Source: Persephonella sp. (lineage in GTDB: Bacteria; Aquificota; Aquificia; Aquificales; Hydrogenothermaceae). From it: a DNA stretch of 37,842 nt. The stretch's first letter is position 1, and the number at the start of each line of letters is the position of its first letter. This document shows positions 9,419 to 19,626 of the stretch, in pieces. The DNA lies in the NCBI GenBank assembly GCA_003978485.1, contig QNZF01000029.1:1-37842 (forward strand), in the 5' to 3' direction. A program made the translations under genes and the position numbers. The notes below the pieces were generated by a model that saw only the letters and a program-made list of their open reading frames with translations, was not told the DNA's origin and did no database searches.

Positions 9419-10789
9419 TAATTTTCCATAAGGTATTTTTACAGGTTTTACATATTTATTGACTAAATCTTTTGTATTGAAGACGTTTAATTTTTGGAAT
9501 AAAAATTCAAATTTGTTGAATAATGCTTCCATTATCTTGTCTTTGTATTCTTTATCTAAAGTCCACCATTCATATTTAAATGGTCCAAAACCTTTCTTTC
9601 TAGTTTTATAAATAAATTGTGCCTCTGTTTGTCCCTCTTTCCACTCATTTTTTAGATTTTCCTTTATCCAGTTATAAATCTCATTTTTAAAATCTTCAGG
9701 AATTAAATCATACATAATGTTTTGGAAACCTGTAGCTAAGTGTATCTCACAACAGTTATTTTGTGGAAATTTATCAAATAATTCGTCAGGTAAAGTTGAA
9801 GCTCCATGCTGTACTGTTCCTCCAAGTCCATACTTCTGTCTTGCAACTTTACCTATATCGTTTAAAACGTTAAAATCTAACTTAACTTCAGCTACCCTAC
9901 CATCAGGTAAAGGTATTCCTCCATGTTCTGTTCCTGTTTGAACAGATATTTTGGATATACCGCTCATTCCTTCGGGTATTTCAGTTAAGTACCCTTCCAT
10001 AAAAGCTTCAAACTCCTCTACGGTTGAGTTTTTACCACCTATATGTCCTATTTCTGCTCCAATTGATACAGTTATACCTTCAGGCTCTATGCTTCTTATA
10101 AACTCTGTCATTTTAGCGGTGTTTATGTAGTTATGATACTGTTGCTCTTTTAATGTAGGTTTTGAATAATCAACTAATGTTGAAGGGTCTATATCAATAT
10201 TGTAAAATCCAGCTTTTACAGCTTCTTCCGTTAATTCTTTTATACTTTCTAATTCTTTCTCTGGATTTTCTGCATATTTTTTGGCATTAAATTGGAAATG
10301 GTCTCCCTGTATAAAAACATTTCCTTTAAATCCTTCTTTTATAGCAGCAGACAGAACAGCAGATGCATACTCGGATGGTCTCTGATAGGTGTATCCTATT
10401 TCAGATTTAGCTATTTCAAATATAAAAGCACCTACATTATTTTTTATTGCAACTTTAAAAATCTGTCTTGCAACATCATAAGTCATTCCCCTTATATTGA
10501 TTGCAGGTGTTGTTATGTTATCAACTTCTCCTCTTCCCATAGCCATATAAAAATCATGTATAGATGAAGGTATAGCTCCAAACTCATTTGCAAGCTCTCT
10601 AATTAGTCTTTTTGCCTCATCTTTTACCTCTTCATTTTTGGAAAAAACTGCAGTATAAATTAAATCATCAATAACCGTCTCCTTTAACTTTTTCTCATCT
10701 GTAATAGATAAAACTTTGTTATCTTTTAAGTCTGCAACAAAAGAAACTAGATTGTATAAATCTTCCTTACTTTCCAGTATATTTGCCAT
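9410..10789 (-). CDS. Class II fructose-bisphosphate aldolase-like protein (long form)
   Basis: 459 aa; 'FIQGDHFQFNAKKY', 'FYNIDIDPSTLVDYS', 'SIGAEIGHIGGKNST', 'SVQTGTEHGGIPLPDG' (metal-binding His/Glu motifs). Confidence 0.85.
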   Translation of the reverse strand: MANILESKEDLYNLVSFVADLKDNKVLSITDEKKLKETVIDDLIYTAVFSKNEEVKDEAKRLIRELANEFGAIPSSIHDFYMAMGRGEVDNITTPAINIRGMTYDVARQIFKVAIKNNVGAFIFEIAKSEIGYTYQRPSEYASAVLSAAIKEGFKGNVFIQGDHFQFNAKKYAENPEKELESIKELTEEAVKAGFYNIDIDPSTLVDYSKPTLKEQQYHNYINTAKMTEFIRSIEPEGITVSIGAEIGHIGGKNSTVEEFEAFMEGYLTEIPEGMSGISKISVQTGTEHGGIPLPDGRVAEVKLDFNVLNDIGKVARQKYGLGGTVQHGASTLPDELFDKFPQNNCCEIHLATGFQNIMYDLIPEDFKNEIYNWIKENLKNEWKEGQTEAQFIYKTRKKGFGPFKYEWWTLDKEYKDKIMEALFNKFEFLFQKLNVFNTKDLVNKYVKPVKIPYGKLKG

Positions 10790-10860
10790 TTTTAACCTCC
10801 AATCTGTTTTAATTTTAACGATTTAATCATAAATTAACCAAAACTATAAAGGCAAGATAA

Positions 10861-11937
10861 TTATTTGAAAAATCTTTTAACTCTCTTTGATATTCCACAC
10901 ATTATCTCGTAAGGAATAGTCCCTGACATTTCGGCAATATCTGAAAAAGTTATACTTAAATCTTTATCCTTTCCTATAATAATAACTTCCTCTCCTTCCT
11001 TTATTTTGTCTTTAAAACTATCCACATCAACCATAATCATATCCATAGTTATATTTCCCACAATTTTAGCTTTATAACCTTTTATTATTACGTATCCCTT
11101 GTTTGATAGGTTTCTAGGCAAACCGTCTGCATAGCCAAAGGAAACGGTAGCAATATACATACTCCTAGGTGCAATGAATGTTCCTGAGTAGGATACTTTA
11201 TCACCCTTTTTCAATTTTTTTATTGATATTACCTTAGCTTTTACAGACATTATATTTTCAACGTTTATAGGATAGTTTTTAAAAGGTTTTTCACCGTATA
11301 TAGCCAGTCCTACCCTAACAGCATTACAAAAATCACAGGGATAAACTAAACCTGCAGAGTTTTGTAAATGTGTAAATTTAGGATTTATATGAAAGATTTT
11401 TAAAATTGCTAAAATCTTTTTTAATTCCTTTATCTGATTTTTTGTAAATTCTTCGTCAATATCTGCAGATGGGAAATGGGACATTACACCTTCAACTGAT
11501 ATATTGTTTTCCTTTAAAAAACTAACAATATCTTTAATGTCAGATTTATAAAAACCTAATCTATGCATTCCTGTGTCAAAATTAAGATGTATCTTTTTTA
11601 ATCCTTTCGTGTTTTCAAGCTGTGAAAAATCAGATATTACAGGAGTTAGATTGTAATCTTTGAATAGCTCTACCTCTTCCTTTAAAATTCCTCCTAAAAC
11701 TAATATATCTTTTTTTATTTCGGCTTCTCTTAGTTCTTTTCCCTCTAAAGCAGTAGCCACACAGAATTTTTTTATGTATTTATATTTTTGTAATATTTTT
11801 GCTAAAAATTTAGCACAATGTCCATAAGCATCAGCTTTTATTACAGCAAATATATCTTTCTTTGCAAAATAATAAACATTTTCTAAATTTTTTTTTAACT
11901 GTTTCTTATCTATCTCAGCCCAACTCCTGAATATCAA
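10861..11937 (-). CDS. alr: Alanine racemase
   Basis: 358 aa; 'FAVIKADAYGHC' PLP-Lys motif, 'HLNFDTGMHRLGF', 'VRVGLAIYG'. Confidence 0.94.
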   Translation of the reverse strand: MIFRSWAEIDKKQLKKNLENVYYFAKKDIFAVIKADAYGHCAKFLAKILQKYKYIKKFCVATALEGKELREAEIKKDILVLGGILKEEVELFKDYNLTPVISDFSQLENTKGLKKIHLNFDTGMHRLGFYKSDIKDIVSFLKENNISVEGVMSHFPSADIDEEFTKNQIKELKKILAILKIFHINPKFTHLQNSAGLVYPCDFCNAVRVGLAIYGEKPFKNYPINVENIMSVKAKVISIKKLKKGDKVSYSGTFIAPRSMYIATVSFGYADGLPRNLSNKGYVIIKGYKAKIVGNITMDMIMVDVDSFKDKIKEGEEVIIIGKDKDLSITFSDIAEMSGTIPYEIMCGISKRVKRFFK

Positions 11938-12065
11938 TAAACTTATTCCTTTTAAGTTTTTTATAATTCCTATTATAAGATTAAAAAATGAAAATATTAT
12001 GAAAGGATAAAACAGGTGATAATTTATAAAATCTCTTAGCTACTATATTAATATTATTTTTAATA

Positions 12066-13334
12066 TTAAAACTTCCATAACTTCATATTATCTCTGACTT
12101 CTTCCATCGTTTTTTCAGCTTCTATAGATGCAGTTTTACATCCTTCTTTGAAAACATTTATATATTTTTCAATATCTTTTTTTACTTCTTCTCTTTTCTC
12201 CCTAATAGGTTCTAAAAATTTATTTATACTATCTGCAAGTAACTTTTTACATTCTACACAACCTATACCAGCCTTTCTACACTCAACATTTATATTTTCC
12301 ACTGTGTTTTTATCTGTAAATAGTTTGTGATAGCTAAAAACTATACAAACATCGGGATTTCCTTTGTCTGTCCTTTTTATTCTGTTAGGGTCTGTTTTCA
12401 TCATTAAAACTTTTTGTTCTACTTCCTTAGAGTTATCAGACAGATATATTGCGTTATTGTAGGATTTAGACATTTTTCTACCATCTATCCCTAACAGTTT
12501 AGCCTCTTCAGTTAGAATGTGTTTAGGTTCTGGAAAAGTTTTTCCGTATAGGTTATTAAATCTCCTTGCTATCTCTCTAGTTAATTCAAGATGTGGTAAT
12601 TGATCTTCCCCTATTGGAACAGCATCAGCTTTGTATATTAGAATGTCTGCTGCCTGTAGAACAGGATAAGATAGAAAACCTAATGTATCTATATCTTTAC
12701 CTATATCACCTGTTTCAAGATTTTTTATTGCTTCTTCAACAATTTTTTTACTTAAACCTAGTTTCATTAAATTCTCTTTTAATCCTTTAAAATCAATTCC
12801 CCTTTTATTATAAAAGGCTCTAAAGAATAACTCCCTTAGATATTCATCGTATATCTTATTTTTTTGTTTCCCTGTGGCTTCCTCTAAAGCTTCATCAACC
12901 TTTTTTATTGGTGGTGTTTGTAAAACCTTAACATTTTTACCTAAAAAAAAGTCCCTCAAATATTGGTAGTAAAGATTAAATTTTAAATCTTTGTAGGACG
13001 GATTTAACTCTAACCAGCTTTTAGGGGTTATCATACTGAACAGTAAAGCTAACTCAGAATGTTGTTTAACTTGGGATTGTATAAATAAAACATTCTTTTC
13101 AGGGTCTAAGCCAACCGAAAGCCAATCGATAATCATTTCTTTTATATTTTCTTTTAAACTTTCCGTTTCTTTATATTTATTCGTTAATGCGTGCCAATCG
13201 GCTATAAAAAAGAAACATCTGTTATTCTCCTGTAAATCTATCCAATTTTTTAAAACTCCGAAATAATGACCTAAATGCAATTTACCTGTAGGTCTCATTC
13301 CACTAACTATTCTCATCTCTCCATCCTTTAACAT
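12066..13334 (-). CDS. trpS: Tryptophanyl-tRNA synthetase
   Basis: 'SGMRPTGKLHLGHYFGVLKNW', 'PVGEDQLPHLELTREIARRFN', 'KMSKSYNNAI'. The start may be the internal ATG (MRIVSGMRP). Confidence 0.95.
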   Translation of the reverse strand: MLKDGEMRIVSGMRPTGKLHLGHYFGVLKNWIDLQENNRCFFFIADWHALTNKYKETESLKENIKEMIIDWLSVGLDPEKNVLFIQSQVKQHSELALLFSMITPKSWLELNPSYKDLKFNLYYQYLRDFFLGKNVKVLQTPPIKKVDEALEEATGKQKNKIYDEYLRELFFRAFYNKRGIDFKGLKENLMKLGLSKKIVEEAIKNLETGDIGKDIDTLGFLSYPVLQAADILIYKADAVPIGEDQLPHLELTREIARRFNNLYGKTFPEPKHILTEEAKLLGIDGRKMSKSYNNAIYLSDNSKEVEQKVLMMKTDPNRIKRTDKGNPDVCIVFSYHKLFTDKNTVENINVECRKAGIGCVECKKLLADSINKFLEPIREKREEVKKDIEKYINVFKEGCKTASIEAEKTMEEVRDNMKLWKF

Positions 13335-13849
13335 TTTTTATTATTTCTTATAAAGTTTTCATAATCTGTTTTTTTATAACAACCTGTTCCTATATAATCT
13401 AAAAGATTTGCAAAATCACTCTTTGGAATGTATCCGTTAATGTAGGTTAACATCTCAAAATTTTTGGTCGGGTCAAAAACTATTATTGTTGGGAAACCTT
13501 GAACTCTGTAAGCTAGTGCAAAAGCTTCCTCTTCCATCTCTTTTTTTGTTTGAGGGTCTGTTATCTTTCTATTTCCATAAGCATTAACAATGGCAACAAC
13601 AACATTATTTTTAATAAGTTTTTCTTTTATGGTTTGGTCGTTTAATACTTCTTTATTTAATTTTTCACAGTATCTACAGTCTGCACTTTCAACTATTATC
13701 ATTAGGTATTTACCACCTTTTAACGCCTCTTGAATTTTTGGTTCAGGGTTCACTTTAAATTTATCACTTCCAGAAGAATTACAGGAATAACTGAACAGTA
13801 TTAAAGCGATTAGAGTAAATATTACAGAAAAAACTTTAATTTTTCCCAT
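13328..13849 (-). CDS. Thioredoxin-fold lipoprotein
   Basis: Lipobox-like 'LILFSYSCNSS', thioredoxin-like 'SADCRYCEKLNKEVL', 'GFPTIIVFDP'. Confidence 0.85.
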   Translation of the reverse strand: MGKIKVFSVIFTLIALILFSYSCNSSGSDKFKVNPEPKIQEALKGGKYLMIIVESADCRYCEKLNKEVLNDQTIKEKLIKNNVVVAIVNAYGNRKITDPQTKKEMEEEAFALAYRVQGFPTIIVFDPTKNFEMLTYINGYIPKSDFANLLDYIGTGCYKKTDYENFIRNNKKC

Positions 13850-13914
13850 AAGAAAGCTCCTTCCATTCTTTTAAATCTTAAAAATTATAGCAAAATAGTA
13901 TTAAAACCTGTTTG

Positions 13915-15627
13915 TTAATCTTTATTATGGGTAAATATCTTTAAACTGGTAAAATTTTTATTTTTTCTTTTAAAATCTTCTATTTTATAATCTTCTGTAA
14001 TCTTACCATTTTCCATAATTATTACCCTATCCATAACATCGACTATAGCTAATCTATGGGTAATCATTAATACTGTTTTGTCTTTAAAACTGTTAACAAT
14101 TTCATTAACTACTTTATCCTCCGTTTCCACATCTAAAGCTGATGTTCCTTCATCTATTATCAGAATGTCTGGATTTTTTAAGAATAATCTAGCCATAGCA
14201 AGTCTCTGTCTCTCTCCACCTGAAAGGTTTGAACCTCTCTCTCCAAGTAAAGTATCCAATCCATCAGGTAATCTTAATATAAAATCAGCTTTTGCCTTTT
14301 TTAAGGCGCTGATTATCTCATCATCTGTAGCATCAGGTTTAGCTATTAAAAGATTATTCCTAACTGTATCGTTAAATATAAATATATCCTGTGATAACAT
14401 TCCAAATTTTTCCCTTAAAGAGTTTATATCAAACTCCTTTAACTCTGTATCATCTAAATAAATATTACCTTCGTAATCTTTTATTAATCGTGGTAAAAGC
14501 TTAACTAAACTACTTTTACCTGCCCCAGATAAACCTATAATAGCCAGCTTTTCTCCTTTTTTTATATTTAGATTAATATCTTTTAAAATATTCCTTTCAC
14601 CAATTTTTAAATTTACATTTTTATAAACAATTTCTCTATTTAAACCATTAAAAACTTTATCTCCACCTTTTTCTTTAGGTAGATTTAGCAATAACTGAAT
14701 TCTTTCGATTATAGGAGTTATACTTTTAAGGTTTACCAATCCTCTTTGTAATATTTGCATTGAGTTTACTAAGACTAGAATACCACCTAAAAAGGAAAAG
14801 AACTGACCTGTAGTTAAATCTCCCTTTATAACTCTATAACCGCCATAACTAATTATTCCAACAACACCTATATAAGCTATTATCTCAACTGAACTTAGAT
14901 ACACAGTTTCGTAAAAACGACTTTTTACTTCCCTTTTGAATAGCTTTTCATTTAATCTGTTGAAAAATCTTATAAAAATATCCTTTTTAAACAGCTTTAC
15001 AGTTTCTAAGCCTGTTAAAACTTGGTTTAGATGGGATGTAAAATCTCCTAAACTTTCTTGAACTAATTTTCCGTATTTCTTCCTTTTTTCTCCAAAATAA
15101 TTTAAAACTAATGCTAAAAATGGAATAACAACAACGAAAATTAAAAAAAGTTTCCAATCTGTATATATTAACAGACCTATTATTCCAATTATAGTTAAGC
15201 TTTCAGTTATAACATTTGTCCCTAAAGAAGAGAGAATAACCGAAAATCTTTCTATATCGTTAGTGGCTCTACTTACTATCTCTCCAACAGATAATTGATT
15301 TATATAACCTATCTCTGCGTTTAAAATATTTCTGTAAATTTTTTCTCTTAATTTTTTTATTATCTTTAGAATTATCACAGGATAAAGATAGTTTTTAAGG
15401 AAAAATCCTACCTGTTTAAAAAAGGCTAGTACTATTAAAACTGTTATTATAAAAAGCAGTTTATTGTAATTTTTCTCTACAAATATGTCGTCTATAACAT
15501 TTTTTAAAATATAAACAAAACCTGATAAAGCTCCTGCCTCTAAAACAGACCCAATTAAAGCAAGAAAAAATAAAAAGGTATGCTCTTTGTAAAGTGATAG
15601 TATAAACTTTAAACTTTTTCTTTCCAT
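13915..15627 (-). CDS. ABC transporter, fused permease-ATPase (MsbA-like lipid/peptide exporter)
   Basis: 570 aa; N-terminal TM region; 'IIGLSGAGKSSLVKLLPR', 'LSGGERQRLAMARLFLKNPDILIIDEGTSALD', 'MITHRLAIV'. Confidence 0.92.
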   Translation of the reverse strand: MERKSLKFILSLYKEHTFLFFLALIGSVLEAGALSGFVYILKNVIDDIFVEKNYNKLLFIITVLIVLAFFKQVGFFLKNYLYPVIILKIIKKLREKIYRNILNAEIGYINQLSVGEIVSRATNDIERFSVILSSLGTNVITESLTIIGIIGLLIYTDWKLFLIFVVVIPFLALVLNYFGEKRKKYGKLVQESLGDFTSHLNQVLTGLETVKLFKKDIFIRFFNRLNEKLFKREVKSRFYETVYLSSVEIIAYIGVVGIISYGGYRVIKGDLTTGQFFSFLGGILVLVNSMQILQRGLVNLKSITPIIERIQLLLNLPKEKGGDKVFNGLNREIVYKNVNLKIGERNILKDINLNIKKGEKLAIIGLSGAGKSSLVKLLPRLIKDYEGNIYLDDTELKEFDINSLREKFGMLSQDIFIFNDTVRNNLLIAKPDATDDEIISALKKAKADFILRLPDGLDTLLGERGSNLSGGERQRLAMARLFLKNPDILIIDEGTSALDVETEDKVVNEIVNSFKDKTVLMITHRLAIVDVMDRVIIMENGKITEDYKIEDFKRKNKNFTSLKIFTHNKD

Positions 15628-15668
15628 TTAAAATTAATACTTAAACTTATCATAAGCTCTAAAATCTG

Positions 15669-16118
15669 TTAGCTTTTTCTTACTGCCGCCAGTAGAATAG
15701 CTTCACAAACAACCTGACCGTTAACTTTAGCAACTCCCTTTATTTTTCCCATAGCCTTTTTAATATTTATTCCCTCTATCTCGTAAACGATTTGGTCTCC
15801 CGGAAAAACAGGTTTTCTAAACTTTGCATTCTCAATTCCTGCAAATAACACGGTGTAGTTGCCTTCCTGCCCTACATTGGCCTTTCTCATCATCATAAAA
15901 GCTCCAGCTTGTGCCATACCTTCAATAATTAACACACCGGGCATAACAGGGAAGTTTGGAAAATGTCCCTGAAAGAAATACTCATTAACACTTACATTTT
16001 TAATAGCCTTTACTTTAAGATTTTCTAGGTCTAGCTCTAATATTCTATCTATCATTAAAAATGGGTATCTATGGGGTAAAACCTTTTTTATTTCTTCAAT
16101 ATCTATATACTTCTCCAT
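15669..16118 (-). CDS. fabZ: 3-hydroxyacyl-ACP dehydratase
   Basis: 149 aa; 'LPHRYPFLMIDRI', 'GHFPNFPVMPGVLIIEGMAQAGAFM'. Confidence 0.96.
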   Translation of the reverse strand: MEKYIDIEEIKKVLPHRYPFLMIDRILELDLENLKVKAIKNVSVNEYFFQGHFPNFPVMPGVLIIEGMAQAGAFMMMRKANVGQEGNYTVLFAGIENAKFRKPVFPGDQIVYEIEGINIKKAMGKIKGVAKVNGQVVCEAILLAAVRKS

Positions 16119-16194
16119 ATTAAAAACTCTCCATTACTAAGTTTTATTACCTGTCTAATTTTAAATTAGATTAAAAATCTAAAGCAAATGAAAA

Positions 16195-17217
16195 TTATAA
16201 ATCAGCGAACATATCTAAAAACCACTGTGGATATGGTCTTTCAGGTGCAGTTAGTTTGTCTAAATACTCAACATCTTCCTTCTCTAAAGTCCAGTTAACA
16301 GAATTTAAATTGTCCTCTAACTGTTTAATATTTCTAACTCCTATTATTATTGAACTTACAAATTTTTTAGCTCTCAACCAATTTAAAGCTACCTGTGAAG
16401 GTGTAGTGTTATACTTCTTGGCTATCTTTTCAAGCTCTTCAACCACTTTAAAGGCAAAATCAAAATCAAACCTTAAGAAATGTCTTTCCATTCTTTTATA
16501 TCTACTATCCTCTGGAAAGTCTTCTTTTCTCTTATACTTACCTGTTAAAAATCCACCTGCTAAAGGGCTCCAAGGTAAAATACCTAAACCTAAATCTTCA
16601 CAGGCAGGAACAACCTCATTTTCAATATCCCGTCCTAAGAGAGAGTAATACATCTGTGCGGAAACAAAACGAGACCAATTTTTACACTCTTGTATCATGA
16701 CTGATTTTGTAATCTGCCAAGCAGAAAAATCAGATATTCCTATATATCTAACTTTACCTATTCTAACTAAATCATTTAAAGCCTCTAAAGTTTCTTCTAT
16801 AGGTGTTTGATTATCCCACCAATGAACCTGATACAAATCTATATAATCCCTGTTTAATCTTTTTAGAGATTTATCAACAGAGTTAAATATATGATGTCTA
16901 GATAATCCTCTACAGTTAGGGTCATTCTCGTCCATTACTCCCCTAACTTTCGTTGCAATAATAACATTGTTAATTCTTTTTCCTAAAGCTTTTGCCAGTA
17001 AAGTTTCACTTTCTCCAAATGCATATATATCTGCAGTATCAAAAAAGTTCACTCCTCTATCTATCGCATAATCAACCACTTTCTGAATTTCAGAAAAACT
17101 CATACTTCCAGAGGAACGCCAACCTTTCTCTGTAAAAGTCATAGCCCCCACAGATATAACTGATACCTTTAATCCTGATTTCCCTAAATTTCTATACTCC
17201 ATAGATTTAAACCTCAC
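16195..17217 (-). CDS. Aldo/keto reductase
   Basis: 'GKSGLKVSVISVGAMTF', 'FFDTADIYAFGESETLLAKAL', 'IDLYQVHWWDNQTPIEETLEAL', 'YIGISDFSAWQ'. Start likely the ATG at 17202 (MEYRNLGKSG) behind AGGT. Confidence 0.93.
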   Translation of the reverse strand: MRFKSMEYRNLGKSGLKVSVISVGAMTFTEKGWRSSGSMSFSEIQKVVDYAIDRGVNFFDTADIYAFGESETLLAKALGKRINNVIIATKVRGVMDENDPNCRGLSRHHIFNSVDKSLKRLNRDYIDLYQVHWWDNQTPIEETLEALNDLVRIGKVRYIGISDFSAWQITKSVMIQECKNWSRFVSAQMYYSLLGRDIENEVVPACEDLGLGILPWSPLAGGFLTGKYKRKEDFPEDSRYKRMERHFLRFDFDFAFKVVEELEKIAKKYNTTPSQVALNWLRAKKFVSSIIIGVRNIKQLEDNLNSVNWTLEKEDVEYLDKLTAPERPYPQWFLDMFADL

Positions 17218-17220
17218 TAA

Positions 17221-17799
17221 TTAGTTTTGTGTTTCAAAAAAGTTAGAGTTTTTTAAAAATATTAGAAAAGTTTTAAATTCCTGAAAAATTTCAAATAAAT
17301 CTAAATTCAGATATTCCCTACAAAATTCTATTGATTTTATAATTTTCTTTCTTTTTTCTACTAAACTTCTTTCATTTAAATTAAATACCTCTATAGTCTT
17401 TTTAGCCTTTGGAGTTTTTCCTAAAATTTCTCCTGTATATGAATATTCAAACTCATCTAAATTTATATATAAAGGAGAATAAATTGTATTAAACTCATCT
17501 TTTGTCAATCCATATCTATCTTTATGCTTACCACAACTATTTTCATTATTACAAGAAAGAAATAAATTGTTATAATCAAAGGTAAGTTCGGGAAATAAAC
17601 TTCTCTTACGAAAATGCTCTATATGATAGGAATTTTCTTTCAGTTTACTTTCACAGTAAGCACACATTCCTTTTTGTTCATTTTTCTTTAAATACTCGGC
17701 GATGATTTTCTTTTCTTCACCTCTTAAATTATCCCAGTTTTTTTTATCCTTAACTAAATCGTCAAAAAAATCTGGCTTTTTTTTAGTTATTTTTAACAT
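17221..17799 (-). CDS. HNH endonuclease of the TIGR02646/PtuB type (Septu nuclease subunit candidate)
   Basis: 192 aa; 'CAYCESKLKENSYHIEHFRKRSLFPELTFDYNNLFLSCNNENSCGKHKD' = Cys-pair plus HNH core. Overlaps the upstream ATPase gene by 17 nt. Confidence 0.82.
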   Translation of the reverse strand: MLKITKKKPDFFDDLVKDKKNWDNLRGEEKKIIAEYLKKNEQKGMCAYCESKLKENSYHIEHFRKRSLFPELTFDYNNLFLSCNNENSCGKHKDRYGLTKDEFNTIYSPLYINLDEFEYSYTGEILGKTPKAKKTIEVFNLNERSLVEKRKKIIKSIEFCREYLNLDLFEIFQEFKTFLIFLKNSNFFETQN

Positions 17800-18868
17800 T
17801 TTTTCTTCTTTGCAGTTCTAACTTTATCAAAGACAATTCAATGTTATCATTTTCAAGCATTTTTTCAAGTTTTCTAAATTCTTCTTCAAACTCCCTTGTA
17901 TTAAACTTATTTTCAAAAATCATATTTTTAACTTTTTTAATTTGTTCTTCTACATCAATATCTCTAAGATATTCACTTCCCATAACTTCCAATAGAACTG
18001 CATTTATATCTTTACCATAGGAGTTAAAGTTTTTAGCTACAATTTTTCCATCCTCTTTAGTCAGAATAAACAGACTTTCGTCAGGTGTTGAAGCTATAAT
18101 ATGTGGTGAGTGTGTAGCTATTATAACCTGATTATTAAACTCTTTAGCTAGATTTTGATAAACTTTTAAGATATAACTTTGCCAAGATGGATGAAGTGAT
18201 ATTTCAGGCTCATCTATCAGTATTACACTATCCTTTATATCATTAATGAAAAAGTAAAAGGCTTTATTTAATATTTCTTTTTCTCCAGTAGAAAGGTCTT
18301 CTATTTTTACCTTTTCACCAAACATATTTTTAAAGTATACATTTTCATCTTTGTCTATATTACTGAAAGATATACTTGATTTCATTCCCTTGAAGACAGT
18401 TTTTAGATATTCGTCTAATTTTTTGTAGGCATCGTTAGGTGCTAATCCATCTTCAAAGATTAGCTTTTTTAAGTGTCTTATAATACTTATTTTTAAATCC
18501 TTTGATTTATCGTCTTTGGCTTTTATATAATGCAAAACTTTCATCAAAGTGTCTCTTTTAGAGAGGTATATTTCTCCTCGCAAATAAGCAAAAAATTTCC
18601 CTATAGAATTGGATACCTTTGTTGTCCTATAAAGATAGCCGTCTTTTTGTAAGAAATATAATTCTCCTTTATATTCAAAATAAATTTTTCCTTCAATTTT
18701 ATAGGGATTGTCAAATTTATAATTTATAAAATCCAACAAAGTAGTTTTTCCACTTCCGTTAACTCCCGCTAGAACAATCAAATTAAGAATTTTATTATCT
18801 TTTCTGAAGTCTATAGAAAAATTCTTTAGTATTTTAAAGTTTACATCTTCAAGCCTTACTAATTTCAA
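17783..18868 (-). CDS. AAA/ABC-type ATPase (Septu PtuA-like)
   Basis: 361 aa; Walker A 'AGVNGSGKTTLL', signature-like 'LSTGEKEILNKAF', Walker B 'SVILIDEPEISLHPSWQ', H-motif 'VIIATHSPHIIAST'; coupled to the HNH gene. Confidence 0.82.
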   Translation of the reverse strand: MKLVRLEDVNFKILKNFSIDFRKDNKILNLIVLAGVNGSGKTTLLDFINYKFDNPYKIEGKIYFEYKGELYFLQKDGYLYRTTKVSNSIGKFFAYLRGEIYLSKRDTLMKVLHYIKAKDDKSKDLKISIIRHLKKLIFEDGLAPNDAYKKLDEYLKTVFKGMKSSISFSNIDKDENVYFKNMFGEKVKIEDLSTGEKEILNKAFYFFINDIKDSVILIDEPEISLHPSWQSYILKVYQNLAKEFNNQVIIATHSPHIIASTPDESLFILTKEDGKIVAKNFNSYGKDINAVLLEVMGSEYLRDIDVEEQIKKVKNMIFENKFNTREFEEEFRKLEKMLENDNIELSLIKLELQRRKNVKNN

Positions 18869-19095
18869 TTTTATACAACTCCACTAAAATTAAAAATGTA
18901 GAATGTTATAATTGATTTTATCAAATTTAGAAAAAACTCAAATACGAAATTTTCAATAGGTAATATATAAGATTTTTTATATTGCATAATCAATATTTTA
19001 ATTATATTCTGCATAACTTTTATAAAAAAAATAACTTATATTAAAAATTACGCTAAAAATTTTATAGGGGAGAGGAAAAAATAGAGTTTATCAGC

Positions 19096-19626
19096 ATGAA
19101 TATTGCAAATATACTAACTTTGGTTAGAATTTTTTTAGTTCCTCTTTTTATTATTAGTTTAGGATACAATAAACCAATTTTAGCGTTAATAATATTTACA
19201 ATTGCAGGCATAACAGATGCTTTAGACGGTTTTATAGCTAGAAGGTTTAAACAGGAAACTACCTTAGGTAAAGTTTTAGACCCGATAGCAGATAAAAGTT
19301 TGTTAATAAGCAGTTTTATATTTATATACAACTCAAAACTAGATGTAAAATTTCCATACTGGTTTGTCATTATTGCAATAAGCAGAGATATATTTATACT
19401 CCTTGGTAGCTCAATTATCTATATAATAAAAGGTTATTTAAAGGTGGAACCTAACATATTCGGAAAAGTTACAACATTTTTTCAGATTTTATCTATAATA
19501 ACAGTCCTACTTGCAAATATAACTTATATACCAACTATTCTTATTCAGGCAATTATATTTGTAACAACCGCTTTTACTCTAATATCCACATTTGTTTATT
19601 TACAACAAGGTTTAAAACAGTTATAA
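19096..19626 (+). CDS. pgsA: CDP-diacylglycerol-glycerol-3-phosphate 3-phosphatidyltransferase
   Basis: 'NIANILTLVRIFLVPLFII', CDP-alcohol motif 'TDALDGFIARRFKQETTLGKVLDPIADK'. Confidence 0.92.
   Translation: MNIANILTLVRIFLVPLFIISLGYNKPILALIIFTIAGITDALDGFIARRFKQETTLGKVLDPIADKSLLISSFIFIYNSKLDVKFPYWFVIIAISRDIFILLGSSIIYIIKGYLKVEPNIFGKVTTFFQILSIITVLLANITYIPTILIQAIIFVTTAFTLISTFVYLQQGLKQL

Noticed and set aside
13328-13849. Toxin or defence role for the thioredoxin-like lipoprotein
   Set aside because: Ordinary thioredoxin-fold lipoprotein with CxxC; no supporting context.
14078-14461. 127-aa plus-strand ORF inside the ABC transporter gene
   Set aside because: Antisense to a clear ATPase domain; Ser/Leu-rich translation typical of shadow ORFs. 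The same reasoning applies to 3011-3223, 4937-5143, 6202-6426, 6931-7134, 7646-7948, 9717-9941, 10292-10567, 16256-16648, 19062-19370 and similar.
17221-18868. Retron (Ec78-type) interpretation of the ATPase-HNH pair
   Set aside because: No reverse transcriptase ORF is present within the flanking several kb; stand-alone Septu is more parsimonious.
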